Source: Sphingobium sp. SCG-1
GTDB taxonomy: Bacteria; Pseudomonadota; Alphaproteobacteria; Sphingomonadales; Sphingomonadaceae
Length of the DNA: 64,000 bases
Assembly: GCF_002953135.1 (NCBI RefSeq)
Contig: NZ_CP026372.1
Coordinates: forward strand, 310,001 to 374,000
Reading direction: 5' to 3'
The notes beneath the pieces are model-generated. The model saw only the letters and a program-made list of their open reading frames with translations, did no database searches and was not told the origin of the DNA. The position numbers were made by a program, and so were the translations under genes. Of the stretch, positions 37,534 through 46,992 are shown piece by piece (positions within the stretch are counted from its first letter, which is position 1; every line of letters starts with the position of its first letter).

Positions 37534-39146
37534 GCGCGCGCGGTTTTCAGGACCAGCATCGTCGCGCTCTGCGGCGGGGCGGTGGTGACGATCCGGCTTT
37601 GGAACTGGCGCTGTGTCGGCAAGGTCTGGAGTTTCCCCTCGGCAAGCCTGATTGTCTGCAACTCCGCCTCCTGCGCCATGCGGCTTGAAAGATCAATCGA
37701 GAGGCGGGCAGGCCGATCACGCTGTTTGTTCACGATCAGGACAGTCAGCGCGCCGTCCCGGCTGCGGCGTGCGGCAAAGGCGGAGAGCCGGTCGTCGTCA
37801 GGAAGGATCGCCGGGAGGCTTCGCTCTCCGAACCCGGAACCTCTTCCATCATAGTTGCGGATCAGCTTCATCGCGAGGTAGGTCGGCGTGCCCTTTTCGG
37901 GGGCTTGCCACCGGTTCGCGATATCGAGCCGTTCGCGCCCGAACAGACCCCATATCTCAGCCTGCGCCAGCGCTCCGCTCATGCTGTTTTCGCCGCCCCA
38001 ATTATATTCCGTGATCGCGATCGGCGTACCCGGCCGATAGTAGCGATCCACCCACGCCCGCAGCGACCGGATCAGCGCGACAGGCTGCGCAATCCAGCTT
38101 TCCTCGGCATATCCGATGTCCCATAGCAGGCGCGTCGAGCGGCTGCGCAGATCCTGCATCGCTGGCGACCCGGCGTCATTGCCGGAGCTATACTCCCCGC
38201 CCTGCGGGTAGAAGTGGACGCTGACGACATCCACCGGATATCCCGCGCGTTTCCATGTCTGCAGGAGCCATGGCAGATAATCCTGCCCGCCGGTTTGCAG
38301 GACGCGGTCGGATTGCGGCTTCGCACCACCTGCCGCTATGAGCTGCTGGTCAAACCCGCTGTTGTGGTATCCGCCCCAACCCCATTCCTCTGGCGCGACG
38401 ATCTTCGCCGTGGGATCGACGGCCTTTATCATGGCGGCGGCTTCGATCACCTTATCCGCATATTCCTGCGCGTGTAGGCCGACTGGACGAACGTCGCGAT
38501 GCGTGCGGTGCCAAAGGCTCGGCTCATTATCCATCAGGTAGAAGGCCGGGCCACTTTGCGCCGCCGTGCCCCATTCGGCGACAAGCGCGCGTATCCACGC
38601 CTGCTGCTCGGCAACCGATGTCGGCTCTGCGGCATCAAGCGGATCATTGCCGGCAATGATCCACCCATCTTTCCCAATGCCGCTTCCCGCATCCGGCATC
38701 CAGCGGTCGGTCGCCGCCTGCGCGCCGTATTTCTGTACTGAGAAGCTGGCGAGCGGTGTCCGGTTCGGTCCCAGCCGCGCCACCCAGCCGGTCAGTGGGA
38801 CCGTCAGCAGCGCGCTCGCGCCGCCTGCACGGCTCAGCGCCATGAAACCCCGCCCAAACTGATCGTGAAGTTGATGCGTTATTGGCAAACTTTCGAAGAA
38901 GTAGTCCGCACCGGCGTTTCGCGCATCGGATCGCCAGTTGTAGAGCGAGGCACTGTTTCCACCCGTCCGGTTCACCGTCAGGTTAAGGTCGCGCAGTACC
39001 TCGGTCGACGCAAAACTTGCCCCGTATATCAGCGGGTTGATCGGATGGCCCTTCGCTGCGGTGTCGATGCGGATATGGATCGGCTTGGCTGGCGGCGTCG
39101 CGGCACACAGCAGCAGCGCCATCGGGAGCAATCCGCCGATCCTCAT
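37530..39146 (-). CDS. GH44-family glycanase, secreted
   Basis: A 538-residue endo-beta-1,4-glucanase/xyloglucanase-type protein. After a signal peptide (MRIGGLLPMALLLCAATPP) come INPLIYGASFAS, NRTGGNSASLYNWRSDARNAGADYFFE and the acid/base Glu208 in LMDNEPSLWHRTHRDV. The nucleophile is Glu380 in ITEYNWGGENS. A beta-sandwich region closes the protein. It is expected in the periplasm or outside. Overlaps of four bases on both sides tie it to the polymerase and the flippase, so it probably trims or releases the polysaccharide made by the cluster rather than degrading plant glucan. Confidence 0.88.
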   Translation of the reverse strand: MRIGGLLPMALLLCAATPPAKPIHIRIDTAAKGHPINPLIYGASFASTEVLRDLNLTVNRTGGNSASLYNWRSDARNAGADYFFESLPITHQLHDQFGRGFMALSRAGGASALLTVPLTGWVARLGPNRTPLASFSVQKYGAQAATDRWMPDAGSGIGKDGWIIAGNDPLDAAEPTSVAEQQAWIRALVAEWGTAAQSGPAFYLMDNEPSLWHRTHRDVRPVGLHAQEYADKVIEAAAMIKAVDPTAKIVAPEEWGWGGYHNSGFDQQLIAAGGAKPQSDRVLQTGGQDYLPWLLQTWKRAGYPVDVVSVHFYPQGGEYSSGNDAGSPAMQDLRSRSTRLLWDIGYAEESWIAQPVALIRSLRAWVDRYYRPGTPIAITEYNWGGENSMSGALAQAEIWGLFGRERLDIANRWQAPEKGTPTYLAMKLIRNYDGRGSGFGERSLPAILPDDDRLSAFAARRSRDGALTVLIVNKQRDRPARLSIDLSSRMAQEAELQTIRLAEGKLQTLPTQRQFQSRIVTTAPPQSATMLVLKTARA

Positions 39147-40510
39147 GCAAAGGGTCGTTTGCGGGCGCGGAAATCCTTGACGGCCCAGCGGCAGTAAACC
39201 GCAGTCGCCAGGATCACCGCGACCTCCCCCGGCTGCAATGTCAGTGAGGGATAAAGCCCGGAAATCAAGATCACATACAGCAGATAATCCTGCATCGCGG
39301 CCAGCAGCGGATGATCGATCCGGTTGCGCAGCTTGCGCAGGAAATACATGCCGCGCGCCGGCATGGCGAGCAGCAGCGCCGCGCCTACCAGTCCGAATTC
39401 AAAAATGATGCCGAGCCAGGTGATGTCCGCCAGAAAGAAATAGTGGCTGAAGAAATGCGCCATTCCCTTGGGATCGATCGAACTGATCGACCCTACGCCG
39501 AACAGCCAGTTGATCCAGTCCTCGCCCAGGAAAGCGGTGGCCTTCTGCGCCGTGATGACACGTACCTGCAATCCTGAATTCTGGTCGGTGTCGAACACGC
39601 TGGCGACGTAGGGGATCTGGAACATCGCGATCAGCAGAATCGGCACGAGGATCAGCACGATCATCCGGCGGCGCGGAGTCGTCGCGACCAGCATCGCCGC
39701 CGCCAGCGTCGCCACGCTGCCCAGCACCAGCGCCCGCGTGCGCACCAGGCCCATCAAGCAGGCGAGCACGAGCGCGACCAGCACCATATATTTCATCTGC
39801 CGCTTCTGGTTGGCGATCCTGTACCAGTAGAACATCGCCAGTACCGCGAAGAACATCGGCATCCGGATGCGATTGCCCCGCGCGTCAGCGGATAGCAGCG
39901 GAGCGTCTCCCACTTCGATCGTGCCGACATACCAGCTTTGCGGCGCAAGGAGCCAGACGGCCAATAATACGACCAATGTGGCAACGCCGCAGATCACGAA
40001 AGCGGCGGTGAGTTCCCGTAAGGTCGGCTTCTGCCAGTAAAGCAGGCCAAGGAAGGAGAAGAAGGAGAGGATTGGCAGCAGCTTGATCTGCCCTGTCAGG
40101 CCCATGAAGAAGCTCTGGCCGAAAGCCGGCACTGCCGCGAAGCTGGAGATCAGCACCAGCCAGAGGAACGTGAAACCCAGTTGCCGAGAGAATGGCGAAT
40201 ACGGACGATAGAGCAGCACCGGCGCCAGCGGCAGTGCGACCAGCGGGAATGCCTTGGACAATGCCCAGAGTGGCGGCAGATCCTTGATGTAGTGAAAGCT
40301 CTGCCCAAACAGCGGCAGCATCAACAACAGGATCGTGACTTTTCCCCAGTCCAACCGGGCAGGCATGGGCGGCGGTATCCTCATCCAGGCGAATTGCGCG
40401 GGCGAAAAGCCTTCTGCCGAAGACTGAACGCGCGCGGATGTCTTGTCTTGTGGCGTCAGGCGATGCCGATGATAGACTTGCGGGAGCGGTGCGGGCGGCG
40501 CAATGGTCAT
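39143..40510 (-). CDS. Wzy/O-antigen polymerase-like membrane protein
   Basis: A 455-residue protein with about ten predicted helices and a large loop between the late ones (around FLGEDWINWLFGVGSIS), the layout of O-antigen polymerases and ligases. No short catalytic signature exists for this group, so the call rests on topology and neighbours. I prefer the ATG at 40510, about nine bases after GGAA; an alternative ATG at 40540 would overlap the preceding glycosyltransferase. The N-terminal 60 residues are Pro-rich and cytoplasmic. Confidence 0.78.
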   Translation of the reverse strand: MTIAPPAPLPQVYHRHRLTPQDKTSARVQSSAEGFSPAQFAWMRIPPPMPARLDWGKVTILLLMLPLFGQSFHYIKDLPPLWALSKAFPLVALPLAPVLLYRPYSPFSRQLGFTFLWLVLISSFAAVPAFGQSFFMGLTGQIKLLPILSFFSFLGLLYWQKPTLRELTAAFVICGVATLVVLLAVWLLAPQSWYVGTIEVGDAPLLSADARGNRIRMPMFFAVLAMFYWYRIANQKRQMKYMVLVALVLACLMGLVRTRALVLGSVATLAAAMLVATTPRRRMIVLILVPILLIAMFQIPYVASVFDTDQNSGLQVRVITAQKATAFLGEDWINWLFGVGSISSIDPKGMAHFFSHYFFLADITWLGIIFEFGLVGAALLLAMPARGMYFLRKLRNRIDHPLLAAMQDYLLYVILISGLYPSLTLQPGEVAVILATAVYCRWAVKDFRARKRPFA

Positions 40511-40517
40511 TGCGCGC

Positions 40518-41639
40518 TCATTCCGCTGCGACGGCAGCATGCCTCTCGTTCAGCAGCGCATCGATGAACGCCACGACCCGGTAATCGAACACGGCTTCGT
40601 TGAAGCGAGTCGAGCGCTCCCAGATATGCTGCCGGTCGAACCGGTGCTCGAACGCCTCGAATTCGTGAATGGCCTGCGTGATCGCTTCGCTGGTTTGCGC
40701 GGGGAACAGGACGCCGGTGGGCGTGCTCGGCGCACAATCCACGATTTCCAGCGTACCGCCGCTCTCGTAAGCGATCACCGGCAAACCATAGGACTGTGCT
40801 TCGACCGTGGCGATACCGAAGTCCTCATCTCCCGCGAACAAAAAGGCACGCGCGCTGCGAAAATGCCCTTCCAGCACGTCGTCGTCAACACGCCCGGCAA
40901 AGCGGATGGTCGGCCCTGCCATTGCCTTGAGCTTTGATTCTTCCGGCCCGGAACCGACGATCAGAAGAGACCGGCGTAACCGGTTGCAGGCTTCGATGAC
41001 GAGGTCGACGCGCTTGTGGTCCACCAGCCGCCCCACAGAGAGATAATAATCACTTGGCGTAACGGGAACATAGACGGGCTGGACCGCGACCGGAGGATAA
41101 ATTGTCGTGCTTTCGCGACCATAAAAGCGGCGAATCCGCTCTCCCACATAATCGGAGTTGGCGATGAACGCATCGACGCGCTGCGCCGCCAGATAATCCC
41201 ATTTGCGTAAGTAGGCGCAGCTTGCGCGATACAGGGGCCGGGCGATGGCAGGCAGTTTCGCCTGCCACACCGGAAATTGGTCCCAAAGAAATCGGACCGG
41301 TGAATGACAGTAATGCACATGAACGGCATGAGCGCCGATTTTCACATTCTTGGCGGCAGGACCGCCCGAACTGATAACCAAATCATATTGCGACACATCA
41401 AGCGAATGTGCGGCAATAGGATAAAGCGGTGAGAGGTGCTTGTAATATTGCCGGGAGCGGGGGACATAATCCAGAAAAGTCGAATGAATAGTCCTGCCCT
41501 GAAGCGTCGGCGGGATGTGTTCTGCGGAAACCATCAGCCCAAAGAAGTCGGCATCTGGATACAGGCGCGCAAATGCTTCGACGACTTTCTCACCGCCGCC
41601 GTTAGTAATGAACCAAGGATGGACAATCGCCACTTTCAC
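40518..41639 (-). CDS. GT4 glycosyltransferase
   Basis: A 373-residue GT-B enzyme, probably adding a sugar to a lipid-linked repeat unit at the inner membrane. MKVAIVHPWFITNGGGEKVVEAFA is the N-terminal acceptor-side glycine loop, VHYCHSPVRFLWDQ the central helix start, YLSVGRLVDHKRVDLVIEA the first C-domain strand, and EDFGIATVEAQSYGLPVIAYESGG the nucleotide-sugar E-x7-E motif. The start is GTG at 41639. It is the first gene of the four-gene glycan chain, with a 222-base spacer upstream. Confidence 0.9.
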   Translation of the reverse strand: MKVAIVHPWFITNGGGEKVVEAFARLYPDADFFGLMVSAEHIPPTLQGRTIHSTFLDYVPRSRQYYKHLSPLYPIAAHSLDVSQYDLVISSGGPAAKNVKIGAHAVHVHYCHSPVRFLWDQFPVWQAKLPAIARPLYRASCAYLRKWDYLAAQRVDAFIANSDYVGERIRRFYGRESTTIYPPVAVQPVYVPVTPSDYYLSVGRLVDHKRVDLVIEACNRLRRSLLIVGSGPEESKLKAMAGPTIRFAGRVDDDVLEGHFRSARAFLFAGDEDFGIATVEAQSYGLPVIAYESGGTLEIVDCAPSTPTGVLFPAQTSEAITQAIHEFEAFEHRFDRQHIWERSTRFNEAVFDYRVVAFIDALLNERHAAVAAE

Positions 41640-41861
41640 GGCAAGAGCCCCGTCACCATGGCGTCGTCATGAACACGCATGGTATTCTTCGTGTTAGGCG
41701 AACGCATATACTGCTCTGTCTTTCGATGGCGCAGCTATGGTCTACGGGAAGAGCCTTAATTTTTAATGCACCGAAACAGATACGATATTCATCCAGAACG
41801 GATGCAGCCGCCGCTGCTCATTTTTGGCCGCTTGCTGGTGCTGCCGCGAGACATAAGGGGC

Positions 41862-42905
41862 TCAGGCGGCAGCAACGGGAATGGCCGGGCCGGTCGCCGC
41901 TTCAACGTTGCGGCGGGGTTTTGTTCGGCCCAGGAATATTGCTCTGCTCCAAGCGAATCGTTCAAAGAAGATGACCGATAGGGCAGGAAGAGAGAAAGCG
42001 AAAAGGATCAGGATCCAGGTCGTCTCGACGCCCACCCTGCGGAGGCTGAAATGCACGAACTGGTGCAGGCACAGGATCACCAGCGAACGCTTTCCCGCAA
42101 AGCCGAGTGCATGTGAAATCCCCGGAACGACCGCCGTCAATCGATAGATGGATATTGCAAGCTTGGCGGTGACGAAGCCCACCAGCAGCCCTATTACCGG
42201 CGGCTCGATCTGGCGGCCCTTCATGGCGATCCAGAAATGAAAACCTTGCGAAAGCGCGACGAGCGTCGCCACGCCAATCGCGGCAAGGCCTGCGTAGATC
42301 AGCGTACGATGCTGCTGCTCCCGCTGAAGCAGATGCCCAAACCAGAACAGCGGCACCGTGTAGGGCAGCAAGTGGAGGCTCCACGGCAATGCCCAGCCCT
42401 TTGCGAGTTGATCCAGCGCTGTTCCCCCCAGCAGAATGCCAGAGGCCAGCAGGACCAGGGGCAGCCCTGTCGGATCGGGATGACGCGAGGCCACCAGATT
42501 GTACAGCAACTGCGTGAAGAACAAGGCGGACAGGAACCAGAAGGTGCCGAAGTCGCCTTTCAACTCCTCGCCGCCCCACAGAAATTGCCAAAGATGCGGC
42601 ATGCTGGGATTCGGCAGGACGACGTCCCGCGCTGCGACCAGCAGAGTCACCAGCAGAAGGAACGCGAAGTAAGGCACGGCGATCGACCGCACGCGTCTGG
42701 CGAAGAAGCTCCCCATCTCGGCCGGCCTGAACATCGTTCCCGACAGCACGAAGAAGGTCGGCATGTTCACCAGGCCCATGACCATTTTGTACGTATCGCT
42801 GGGCAGCGTCTTGTCGTGAACGACAACGTGGCTTGTTACAATCGCGAGGATGCCGACACCCTTGGCGATATCGCCCCATGCTTTCCGGTCGGACGCGATC
42901 TGCAT
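41862..42905 (-). CDS. acyltransferase-3 family membrane protein
   Basis: A 347-residue integral-membrane acyltransferase with about ten helices. The N terminus WGDIAKGVGILAIVTSHVVVH carries the conserved His, and VNMPTFFVLSGTMFRP is the family's second motif. It has no SGNH domain, unlike the larger enzyme at 32841-34766. Likely role: O-acetylation or succinylation of the polysaccharide made by the genes downstream, from which it is separated by 222 bases. No clear ribosome binding site precedes the ATG. Confidence 0.83.
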   Translation of the reverse strand: MQIASDRKAWGDIAKGVGILAIVTSHVVVHDKTLPSDTYKMVMGLVNMPTFFVLSGTMFRPAEMGSFFARRVRSIAVPYFAFLLLVTLLVAARDVVLPNPSMPHLWQFLWGGEELKGDFGTFWFLSALFFTQLLYNLVASRHPDPTGLPLVLLASGILLGGTALDQLAKGWALPWSLHLLPYTVPLFWFGHLLQREQQHRTLIYAGLAAIGVATLVALSQGFHFWIAMKGRQIEPPVIGLLVGFVTAKLAISIYRLTAVVPGISHALGFAGKRSLVILCLHQFVHFSLRRVGVETTWILILFAFSLPALSVIFFERFAWSRAIFLGRTKPRRNVEAATGPAIPVAAA

Positions 42906-43013
42906 GGCGGCCGTTTTAAGCGGCGCGCAACGAACGGTCGATCAGTAGCAACGCCTAGGGAGTTACTAACCTAAGACGCTATCCTGTGCTTGCCTAACAG
43001 GTTAGCTGCATCA

Positions 43014-44162
43014 TTATTGGTAGCCGCCTTCCTGTTCGCGCAGCTTTGCCGCCGTTTCCTGTGCATCTTCCATCTTCTCCAACACGCTGTCGGTGGTGGC
43101 GTTCGCGTCCGTTGCATTGCTATCTGGAGGCGGGGATGCGGGACCAGCCCGTCCTGTCTTGATGGGCGAAAGCGCGGCCTTGAGCAGCAAGCCGGCGGTG
43201 ACCGCGCCTACCGCCAGCAACGACGTTATTCCGGGAGAGGTTCTTGCGCGAGTGTAGAAGCTGCGACGAGGTACATGGCCCCTTGTATCGCCATGGACGG
43301 CATTGTGCCGGGAAGGAGCGTAAAGATTGTCTGCCTCGACGCCCGCGGCCTTCCGCGTCCTAAATGTCTTAGGGCCGACCGCTGCAAAAACCTTATCCGA
43401 TACATGCGGCATCGCATGCGCCGCCATCGTGCCCAGCTGCGTCGCGCCCCCGACGAACAGGTCGCGAGAGGGGTGCTGGGCGGCGTGCAGGATGGCCGCC
43501 GCGACATCCTCTGGCATATAGAAGGGCGGCGGCATCGTTGCCTTCCGGTCCAGATAATTGCGCTGATGCTCTAATATGGGCGTGGCAACCGGGCCGGGCT
43601 TTATCAGCGTGACGGAAACCGGCGCGTCTTCCATCTCTAACTCAATGCGAAGCGCGTCGGTAAAGCCTTTGATCGCCTGCTTCGAGGCTGAATACATGCC
43701 CATGAAAGGTCCAGCCACATCCGATGTAATGCTGCCCATGTTGATGAGTGCGCCGCCCTTTGCCTTCAGGATCGGCAGGGCGACCATGGAGCCGTGCACC
43801 ATGCCCCAGAAATTGACGTCGAACAGACGCCGCGCATCTTCCACGGGAATGTCCTCTAACCGGCCCGAGATCGACACGCCGGCATTGTTCACCCATGTGT
43901 CTATTGTGCCGAACTGAGAGAGCGCTTCCGCCGCCAGATTCGCGACGGCTTCGTGATCGCTGACATCGGCAATGACCGCGTGCGCTATCCCTCCATTTAC
44001 CTGGATCTTGCGGGCAAGCTCGTCCAGAGCATCTGCTCCCCGTGCAGCGAGAACGACTCGCGCGCCTTTGGTGGCAGCGGCAAGGGCAGTTGCCCTGCCG
44101 ATCCCGCTGGATGCGCCGGTTATCACAATGACCTGTTTGTTCAGTGGTCTAAGCTTGCGCAT
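43014..44162 (-). CDS. short-chain dehydrogenase with C-terminal membrane tail
   Basis: A 382-residue protein. Residues 8-250 are a classical SDR: ITGASSGIGRATAL for NAD(P), NNAGVS, the catalytic Ser in NMGSITS and YSASKQAIKGF with the Tyr-x-x-x-Lys. Residues about 270-325 are basic, and 326-345 (SLLAVGAVTAGLLLKAAL) could form one membrane helix before an acidic tail. Substrate unknown. The ATG at 44162 has AAGGAG six bases upstream. An EcfG-like promoter candidate lies just ahead, and SDRs of this form are often stress-induced in Alphaproteobacteria; both points are inference. Confidence 0.87.
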   Translation of the reverse strand: MRKLRPLNKQVIVITGASSGIGRATALAAATKGARVVLAARGADALDELARKIQVNGGIAHAVIADVSDHEAVANLAAEALSQFGTIDTWVNNAGVSISGRLEDIPVEDARRLFDVNFWGMVHGSMVALPILKAKGGALINMGSITSDVAGPFMGMYSASKQAIKGFTDALRIELEMEDAPVSVTLIKPGPVATPILEHQRNYLDRKATMPPPFYMPEDVAAAILHAAQHPSRDLFVGGATQLGTMAAHAMPHVSDKVFAAVGPKTFRTRKAAGVEADNLYAPSRHNAVHGDTRGHVPRRSFYTRARTSPGITSLLAVGAVTAGLLLKAALSPIKTGRAGPASPPPDSNATDANATTDSVLEKMEDAQETAAKLREQEGGYQ

Positions 44163-44183
44163 GCATGTCTCCTTAAAAGACAC

Positions 44184-44208
44184 AACGCACCGGCGAGACA
44201 CAGGTTCG
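44184..44208 (-). promoter_or_regulatory. EcfG-like promoter candidate for the SDR gene
   Basis: On the minus strand CGAAC (44208-44204), 16 bases, then CGTT (44187-44184). This fits GGAAC-N16/17-CGTT with one mismatch and leaves about 20 bases to the ATG at 44162, just enough for the AAGGAG site. Confidence 0.38.
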
Positions 44209-44343
44209 AAAAATTCGATGCAGGGGGATATGGCTCGTTCGCCGTTCATTTACACAAAGCTACGAACTGGCGGAGGACACGAATGACACGTAGACCTTAC
44301 CTATGGTGATCCGAACCGCTCTTGGCTACGATCCTTGCAGCCG

Positions 44344-46008
44344 ATGACTTCTGTCCCCTCCACTTCAGCGTCCACGTCTGCGTTTAGCATACCGATCTTC
44401 CGTGCAGTGTGGATCGCAAGCGTTGCGTCCAATCTGGGCGGATTGATCCAGTCGGTCGGCGCATCGTGGATGATGACATCTCTCACCGCTTCGGCATCAT
44501 TTGTTGCTCTGGTGCAATCCTCCACGGCGCTGCCGATCATGTTACTGTCCCTACTTGCGGGGGCTATCGCCGACAATCTGGACCGACGGATCGTCATGCT
44601 GACATCGCAGATTTTCATGCTGGCGATTTCATTGGCGTTAACTGTGTGCGCATGGGCAGACATTTTGACGCCAGTCCTGCTTCTGGTTTTCACCTTCTTG
44701 ATCGGTTGCGGCACAGCCTTCAACGGGCCGTCGTGGCAGGCGTCCGTGGGCGATATAGTGCCCCGCAAGATACTTCCCGCGGCGGTCTCGCTCAACAGCA
44801 CGGGCTTCAATATCGCCCGGAGCGTCGGCCCCGCGATTGGAGGTGCGATCGTATCCGTTGCAGGCGCCGCGGCAGCTTTCGCCATTAATGCTGTCAGCTA
44901 TATCGGGCTGATAGGTGTTCTGGCGCGCTGGCGGCCCGAGCGGGCTCCGCGAGTCGTCCCGAGGGAAAGCATCGCTACTGCGATGGGCGCAGGTGTACGG
45001 TACGTTGCGATGTCACCCAATCTACGCGGCGTCATGGCACGGGCGGCGGTTTTTGGCTTCGCCGCCAGCGCCATTCCCGCCCTTATGCCCCTGATTGCGC
45101 GCGATCAGTTATCAGGTGGCGCGCTCACCTACGGTATTCTCTCCGGAGCGTTTGGTGTGGGGGCTGTGATCGGCGCTCTTTCAAGCGGAAAGCTAAGACG
45201 TAAGTTTTCGAGCGAATGGATCGTCAGGATTGCGGCTGCCGCGATCACTATTGGTGCCGCAGCAAGCAGTTGGAGTACGCTTACGCAAATAACCATGTTG
45301 GCCCTGGTCCTTGCCGGAGCCGGATGGGTGTTGGCGTTGTCGACATTCAACGTGACCGTCCAGATGGCTACACCTCGCTGGGTTGTCGGTCGCGCCGTGG
45401 CACTATACCAGATGGCCGCATTCGGCGCGATGGCCATCGGAAGCTGGCTGTTCGGAGAAATTGCCGAAGCGCATGGGGTCGCCTCTTCGTTAGCGTGGGC
45501 GGCCGCGCTCCAGGCCCTTAGTGTTCCAATCGGCCTCTTCCTAAAGCTGCCGCAAGTCGAAACCCTCAATCTGGACCCGCAAAATCGCTGGCGGGAGCCG
45601 GAACTTACAGTGGAAATCGAGCCGCGCAGCGGGCCGATTGTCGTGACCATCGAGTACAGAATAGCACCCATCCAGATCAGGGACTTCCTTGCCGCCATGA
45701 ATGAGCGGAGGCGTATTCGAATGCGTGATGGAGCCCGCCATTGGACATTGTTGCGCGATTTGGGCGAAGAGAACTTGTGGATCGAGCGTTACAATGTGCC
45801 TACGTGGCTGGATTATGTGCGCCATAATCATCGGCGAACGCAGGCGGACGCGGCAAATTCAATCCGTATCGGCCAATTGCATCAAGGTCCGGAGGGACCG
45901 CAGGTGCATCGAATGATCGAACGGCAAACCAGTGGCCTCCTGCCGACGCGAGACGAAGTGCCACCCGCAGCCATGGATCCGCTCACCGATCCGACCCGAT
46001 CAACCTGA
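44344..46008 (+). CDS. MFS exporter of the EntS-like group
   Basis: A 554-residue major-facilitator protein. About twelve helices span residues 15-405, with the cytoplasmic A-motif ADNLDRRIVML after helix 2. Residues about 410-554 form a soluble C-terminal domain (VEIEPRSGPIVVTIEYRI, NERRRIRMRDGARHWTLLRDL) that looks like a ferredoxin-type fold and is shared by a subset of this family. The exported compound is unknown. I use the ATG at 44344 (MTSVPSTS) instead of the upstream TTG at 44335; no strong ribosome binding site supports either. Confidence 0.85.
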   Translation: MTSVPSTSASTSAFSIPIFRAVWIASVASNLGGLIQSVGASWMMTSLTASASFVALVQSSTALPIMLLSLLAGAIADNLDRRIVMLTSQIFMLAISLALTVCAWADILTPVLLLVFTFLIGCGTAFNGPSWQASVGDIVPRKILPAAVSLNSTGFNIARSVGPAIGGAIVSVAGAAAAFAINAVSYIGLIGVLARWRPERAPRVVPRESIATAMGAGVRYVAMSPNLRGVMARAAVFGFAASAIPALMPLIARDQLSGGALTYGILSGAFGVGAVIGALSSGKLRRKFSSEWIVRIAAAAITIGAAASSWSTLTQITMLALVLAGAGWVLALSTFNVTVQMATPRWVVGRAVALYQMAAFGAMAIGSWLFGEIAEAHGVASSLAWAAALQALSVPIGLFLKLPQVETLNLDPQNRWREPELTVEIEPRSGPIVVTIEYRIAPIQIRDFLAAMNERRRIRMRDGARHWTLLRDLGEENLWIERYNVPTWLDYVRHNHRRTQADAANSIRIGQLHQGPEGPQVHRMIERQTSGLLPTRDEVPPAAMDPLTDPTRST

Positions 46009-46160
46009 GCGTTATTCCGAACGCACGTCAATGGAGGGTTTTCCCCGGCGCTGATCGCGGTACGCGGTCGCATGCGGCATGATTTATCGCGTGCGGCGAT
46101 TGCCCGTAAGAACCGGTGCAATTTGTGAGGAGCGAGTATCTCGCCATGCGCCTCATTCCT

Positions 46161-46198
46161 ATATGACGAGATTGTAAGTTAGCTGTCAGGCATATGAC
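46161..46198 (+). repeat. direct repeat ATATGAC upstream of the two-component genes
   Basis: ATATGAC occurs at 46161-46167 and 46192-46198, a 31-base period close to three helical turns. It stands in the 297-base spacer before the response-regulator gene. A direct-repeat operator for the regulator itself is possible. Otherwise I see nothing definite in 46009-46305. Confidence 0.3.
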
Positions 46199-46305
46199 CG
46201 ATGCAACTGGCACAACTCACTCAGCCTTGGCGAGATTCCACAGATGATCCAGACCGGCGAAGAACTGAAGGAAAATCCGAACCGGCCGAAAGGTTTTAGC
46301 GCGTC

Positions 46306-46992
46306 ATGAAGATTCTCATCGTCGAAGATGAGCCAAAGACGCGGGATTACTTGCGCAAAGGCTTGTCGGAGGAAGGCTGGATTGCCGAAGTCGCTTCGAC
46401 CGGGCCGGAAGGTCTCTATCTGGCTCAGACCGGCATGTACGACGCGGTCATCCTGGATGTTATGCTCCCCGGCCTCGATGGTTTTGGCCTGCTGCAACAA
46501 CTGCGGAAAGACTGCGCAACGCCGGTCATCATGCTGACAGCGCGCGACCAAGTGGATGATCGAGTGCGGGGTTTAAGGGGCGGAGCCGACGACTACCTCG
46601 TCAAGCCCTTCTCCTTCCTGGAACTGCTCGCGCGCCTCGATCTGATGGTGCGTCGCCATCAGCCGCAAACAACGGCCGATCTGCAAATTGGAGATTTGCA
46701 CATCGACTTCATCGCACGTCGGGTCACACGACAGGCTCGTCGGCTCAGCCTTACGGCGAAAGAGTTCGCGCTGCTTGAAGTTCTAGCCCGGCGCCGCTCT
46801 CACATTGTCTCGAAAACGGCGATTGCCGAACTCGTATGGGACATCAACTTCGATACGAACACCAATGTGGTCGAAGTTGCCGTCAAGCGCCTTAGAGCAA
46901 AGCTCGAACAGCCGGGAGAGGAGAAGCTGCTGCACACTGTGCGGGGTATGGGATATACGCTTGAGCCTCGTGGCGAGGCGGTTGCGGAATGA
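46306..46992 (+). CDS. OmpR-family response regulator (metal-response type)
   Basis: A 228-residue transcription factor closest in form to CusR/PcoR/CopR. The receiver domain has acidic residues Glu7, Asp8, phospho-acceptor Asp51 (VILDVMLPG) and Lys100 (DDYLVKPF). The winged-helix output is at about 130-225 (LSLTAKEFALLEVLARR, DTNTNVVEVAVKRLRAKL). Its stop overlaps the kinase start (ATGA). It probably controls its own operon and the downstream aldehyde oxidoreductase genes. The stimulus may be metal or aldehyde-related stress, which sequence cannot decide. Confidence 0.93.
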   Translation: MKILIVEDEPKTRDYLRKGLSEEGWIAEVASTGPEGLYLAQTGMYDAVILDVMLPGLDGFGLLQQLRKDCATPVIMLTARDQVDDRVRGLRGGADDYLVKPFSFLELLARLDLMVRRHQPQTTADLQIGDLHIDFIARRVTRQARRLSLTAKEFALLEVLARRRSHIVSKTAIAELVWDINFDTNTNVVEVAVKRLRAKLEQPGEEKLLHTVRGMGYTLEPRGEAVAE

